From assembly GCF_001040705.1 (NCBI RefSeq), contig NZ_CVQP01000006.1, forward strand, positions 363,760 through 427,759: a stretch of DNA of 64,000 nt. Direction: 5' to 3'. The stretch is from Rhodococcus sp. RD6.2. Lineage in GTDB: Bacteria > Actinomycetota > Actinomycetes > Mycobacteriales > Mycobacteriaceae. Each line of letters begins with the position of its first letter. Within the stretch, counting starts at the first letter, position 1. Made by a program: the position numbers and the translations under genes. Shown here one piece after another: positions 62,030-64,000 of the stretch. The notes under the pieces are model-generated. The model made no database searches. It was not told the origin of the DNA and saw nothing but the letters and a program-made list of their open reading frames with translations.

Positions 62030-62911
62030 TCAGAAGCTGTGCTCCTCGGCGGGGAACGTGCCGGTCCGCACCTCGTCGGCGTATGCGACGGCAGCGCCGC
62101 GCAGCGTCTCGCCGATCGCGGCGAACTGCTTGACGAACTTCGCGGTCTTGCCGCTCGTGTACCCGGCCATGTCCTGCCAGACGAGAACCTGCGCGTCGCA
62201 CTCGACACCCGCGCCGATTCCGACGGTCGGGATGGTCAGCTTGCGGGTGACCTGCCCGGCGATCTCGGCGGGGACCATCTCCATGACCACGGAGAACGCG
62301 CCGGCCTCCTGGACCGCGATCGCGTCCGCGACGAGCTGCTCCGCGCCGTCACCGCGACCCTGGACACGGAACCCGCCCAGGCTGTTCACGGACTGCGGAG
62401 TGAAACCGATGTGCGCCTGGACGGGAATGCCTGCGGCGGTCAGTGCCGCGATCTGCGGGGCGACACGTTCGCCGCCCTCGAGCTTCACGGCGTGCGCCTG
62501 TCCCTCCTTCATGAAGCGGAAGGCGGTCTCGAGTGCCTGCTGCGGCGATGCCTCGTAGCTGCCGAACGGAAGATCGGCGATCACCAGGGCGTGCGGAGCC
62601 CCGCGGACCACGCCGCGGACCAGGGGGAGCATCTCGTCCACGGTGACCGGGACGGTGGTGTCGTAGCCGTACACGACGTTGGCGGCGGAGTCGCCGACCA
62701 GCAGCGCCGGGATGCCCGCCTCGTCGAAGATTCGGGCGGTGGAGTAGTCGTAGGCGGTGAGTTCCGCCCAGCGTCGTCCCTCGGCCTTCATGGCCTGCAG
62801 GTGGTGGGTGCGGATCTTGGTGCGCCTCGGTGCGGCTGTCGCAGGCGCTCCGCCATACAGGGCGGTGGCGGAATCGGACGCCGGGGTGGTGGACGCGGAG
62901 GTGTCGGACAT
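62030..62911 (-). CDS. panB: 3-methyl-2-oxobutanoate hydroxymethyltransferase
   Basis: First enzyme of pantothenate synthesis, making ketopantoate from 2-oxoisovalerate and methylene-THF. The 293-residue product has the metal/substrate-binding [34 protein letters not shown], and [18 protein letters not shown] motifs. A Ser/Thr-rich N-terminal extension of about 30 residues precedes the core. ATG 62911 has AAAGGGAC upstream. Syntenic with Rv2225, divergent from the caeA-like gene. Confidence 0.93.
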   Translation of the reverse strand: MSDTSASTTPASDSATALYGGAPATAAPRRTKIRTHHLQAMKAEGRRWAELTAYDYSTARIFDEAGIPALLVGDSAANVVYGYDTTVPVTVDEMLPLVRGVVRGAPHALVIADLPFGSYEASPQQALETAFRFMKEGQAHAVKLEGGERVAPQIAALTAAGIPVQAHIGFTPQSVNSLGGFRVQGRGDGAEQLVADAIAVQEAGAFSVVMEMVPAEIAGQVTRKLTIPTVGIGAGVECDAQVLVWQDMAGYTSGKTAKFVKQFAAIGETLRGAAVAYADEVRTGTFPAEEHSF

Positions 62912-63104
62912 CAGTGTCCCTTTCGTGCCTCGAGGCCCAGTGCGGGTCCCCGGGTTGCGGGTGATGACACCCACAGTCTGCCACCGCAGGGCAGGGACCG
63001 GACCGTGCAGTTCGTCACACCTGGCCCGCGCAGGATCGGTCCCGCTGACCGGGGCGGATCCTGCCGAAACGGGGCCGGTGGACTGTCGTGGCACCATCGA
63101 CGGC

Positions 63105-64000
63105 ATGCGAATGGTTACTGCAGCGGCGCTGGTCGCGACGGCGGCGATGGCGGTGGCGGGCTGCAGCGGAGCCGGTGAGACCGGCGGGCAGGCCGTTCCG
63201 TCCGACGCTCCGACGGCGACGGCAACAGGACCGGTGCCTGCGGGGCTGGACGCCTTCTACGCGCAGACCGTCGCGTGGGGGTCGTGCGCGGACTTCGAGA
63301 CCGACGGACCCCTCGCGAGCGCGTTGGAGTGCGCTCGGGTGACGGTGCCGGTGGACTACGACGACCCGGACGGTGCGACCGCGCAGATTGCGATCTCGCG
63401 GAGCCCGGCGACCGGTGATCGGATCGGGTCGCTGCTGGTGAACCCGGGCGGACCTGGTGCATCGGGGTTGTCGATGGCGAACGTGGCCGACATGACCGAC
63501 CTTGCCGAGCGATTCGACGTCGTCGGGTTCGACCCGCGCGGCGTGGGTGCATCGACGCCGCAGGTCCGGTGCCTGACGAACGCCGAGTTCGACGCCGACC
63601 GCGCCGACCCGAAGGTCGACATGAGCCCGGAGGGGGTCGCGCGAGTCGAATCCGTCAACGCCGCCTATGCCGCGAAGTGTGCGGAGCGGACGGGTGCCGA
63701 CTTCCTCGCGCACGTCGGCACCCACGAGGTGGTCCGCGACATGGACGTCATCCGGTCGGTGCTCGGTGACGAGCAGTTGACGTTCCTCGGGTTCTCGTAC
63801 GGCACTCGCATCGGCGCGGAGTACGCGGAGACGTTCCCGGGCAACGTGCGGGCGATGGTTCTCGACGGTGCCGTCGATCCGGAGCAGGACCCGGTCGAGG
63901 AGACGGTGCTGCAGGCGGCGGGATTCCAGCAGGCGTTCGACGACTTCGCCGCGAACTGCGCCACGGTCGACCGGTGCCCGCTCGGTTCCGATCCGACGCA
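63105..64000 (+). CDS. CaeA/Hip1-like lipoprotein serine hydrolase (3' end outside window)
   Basis: 298 codons are visible from ATG 63105 and the frame stays open to the window edge. The signal peptide ends VAGCSG (lipobox). An alpha/beta hydrolase domain follows: [12 protein letters not shown] as oxyanion loop, [13 protein letters not shown], and nucleophile Ser231 in [10 protein letters not shown]. It matches M. tuberculosis Rv2224c by synteny with panB; that cell-envelope protease/esterase affects host responses. The Asp and His lie beyond the edge. Confidence 0.88.
   Translation, partial: MRMVTAAALVATAAMAVAGCSGAGETGGQAVPSDAPTATATGPVPAGLDAFYAQTVAWGSCADFETDGPLASALECARVTVPVDYDDPDGATAQIAISRSPATGDRIGSLLVNPGGPGASGLSMANVADMTDLAERFDVVGFDPRGVGASTPQVRCLTNAEFDADRADPKVDMSPEGVARVESVNAAYAAKCAERTGADFLAHVGTHEVVRDMDVIRSVLGDEQLTFLGFSYGTRIGAEYAETFPGNVRAMVLDGAVDPEQDPVEETVLQAAGFQQAFDDFAANCATVDRCPLGSDPT

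Overview
The window is high-GC chromosomal DNA from a mycolic-acid-producing actinobacterium, most likely Rhodococcus (Nocardiaceae). The support is gene order that follows Mycobacterium tuberculosis in two blocks: zur-smtB-glyS, a TPM-domain gene, dgt, dnaG and a small membrane gene (Rv2359 to Rv2342), and accD6-kas-acpM-fabD-mabR-aceE, DUF3052, ahpE, then cobD, SURF1, ptpA, ptkA-like HAD, cobC, nif3, a zinc-ribbon gene, RNase H/CobC, panB and the caeA-like protease (Rv2247 to Rv2224). Unlike mycobacteria it has a single KAS gene (no kasB) in the FAS-II cluster. GTG starts, 4-bp ATGA/GTGA overlaps and strong stem-loops between convergent genes are common.

Layout. 1-5 kb: end of a TetR-like gene, an aldehyde dehydrogenase, a ClpC2-like HTH/Clp-N regulator with two palindromic operators, and zinc regulators zur and smtB divergent from glyS. 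5-13 kb: a FetB-like permease with a TPM membrane protein, a DUF218 protein, dGTPase, an M19 dipeptidase, primase. 13.4-15.6 kb: tRNA-Asn followed by a decayed integrative element (frameshifted tyrosine integrase, tiny ORF, excisionase-like HTH), then a lipoprotein and a secreted DUF4822 protein. 15.7-25.8 kb: accessory genes (aminopeptidase, tRNA-Met, trans-sulfuration-type PLP enzyme, DoxX with an IdeR-like box, secreted ParB-like protein, NDMA-dependent alcohol dehydrogenase behind two KstR-like sites, TetR/hydrolase pair with twin operators).

25.8-35.8 kb is core lipid and carbon metabolism: aceE, mabR, fabD, acpM, kasA and accD6 on the minus strand, facing away from DUF3052, ahpE and tRNA-Val. 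35.8-46.5 kb is variable: secreted and lipoproteins, an ABC exporter, a GT51 transglycosylase, a GlxA-type regulator, an MFS carrier, a CueP-like copper protein, hydrolase, acyltransferase and an orphan Phd-like antitoxin. 46.5-54 kb holds cobalamin and phosphotyrosine genes. 54.8-56.5 kb has a cysteine-containing leader peptide ahead of an amino-acid/cation symporter. 57.1-57.5 kb is RNase P RNA. The end carries an RNB nuclease, a CHAD protein, a second aminopeptidase, a lipoprotein, panB and the start of a caeA/hip1-like protease cut by the window edge.

Functionally, PDH E1 supplies acetyl-CoA and the neighbouring FAS-II genes use it for mycolate chains under MabR. Zur, SmtB, IdeR-like and CueP elements point to metal homeostasis. 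Product names come from recognised motifs and remembered families. No searches were run.
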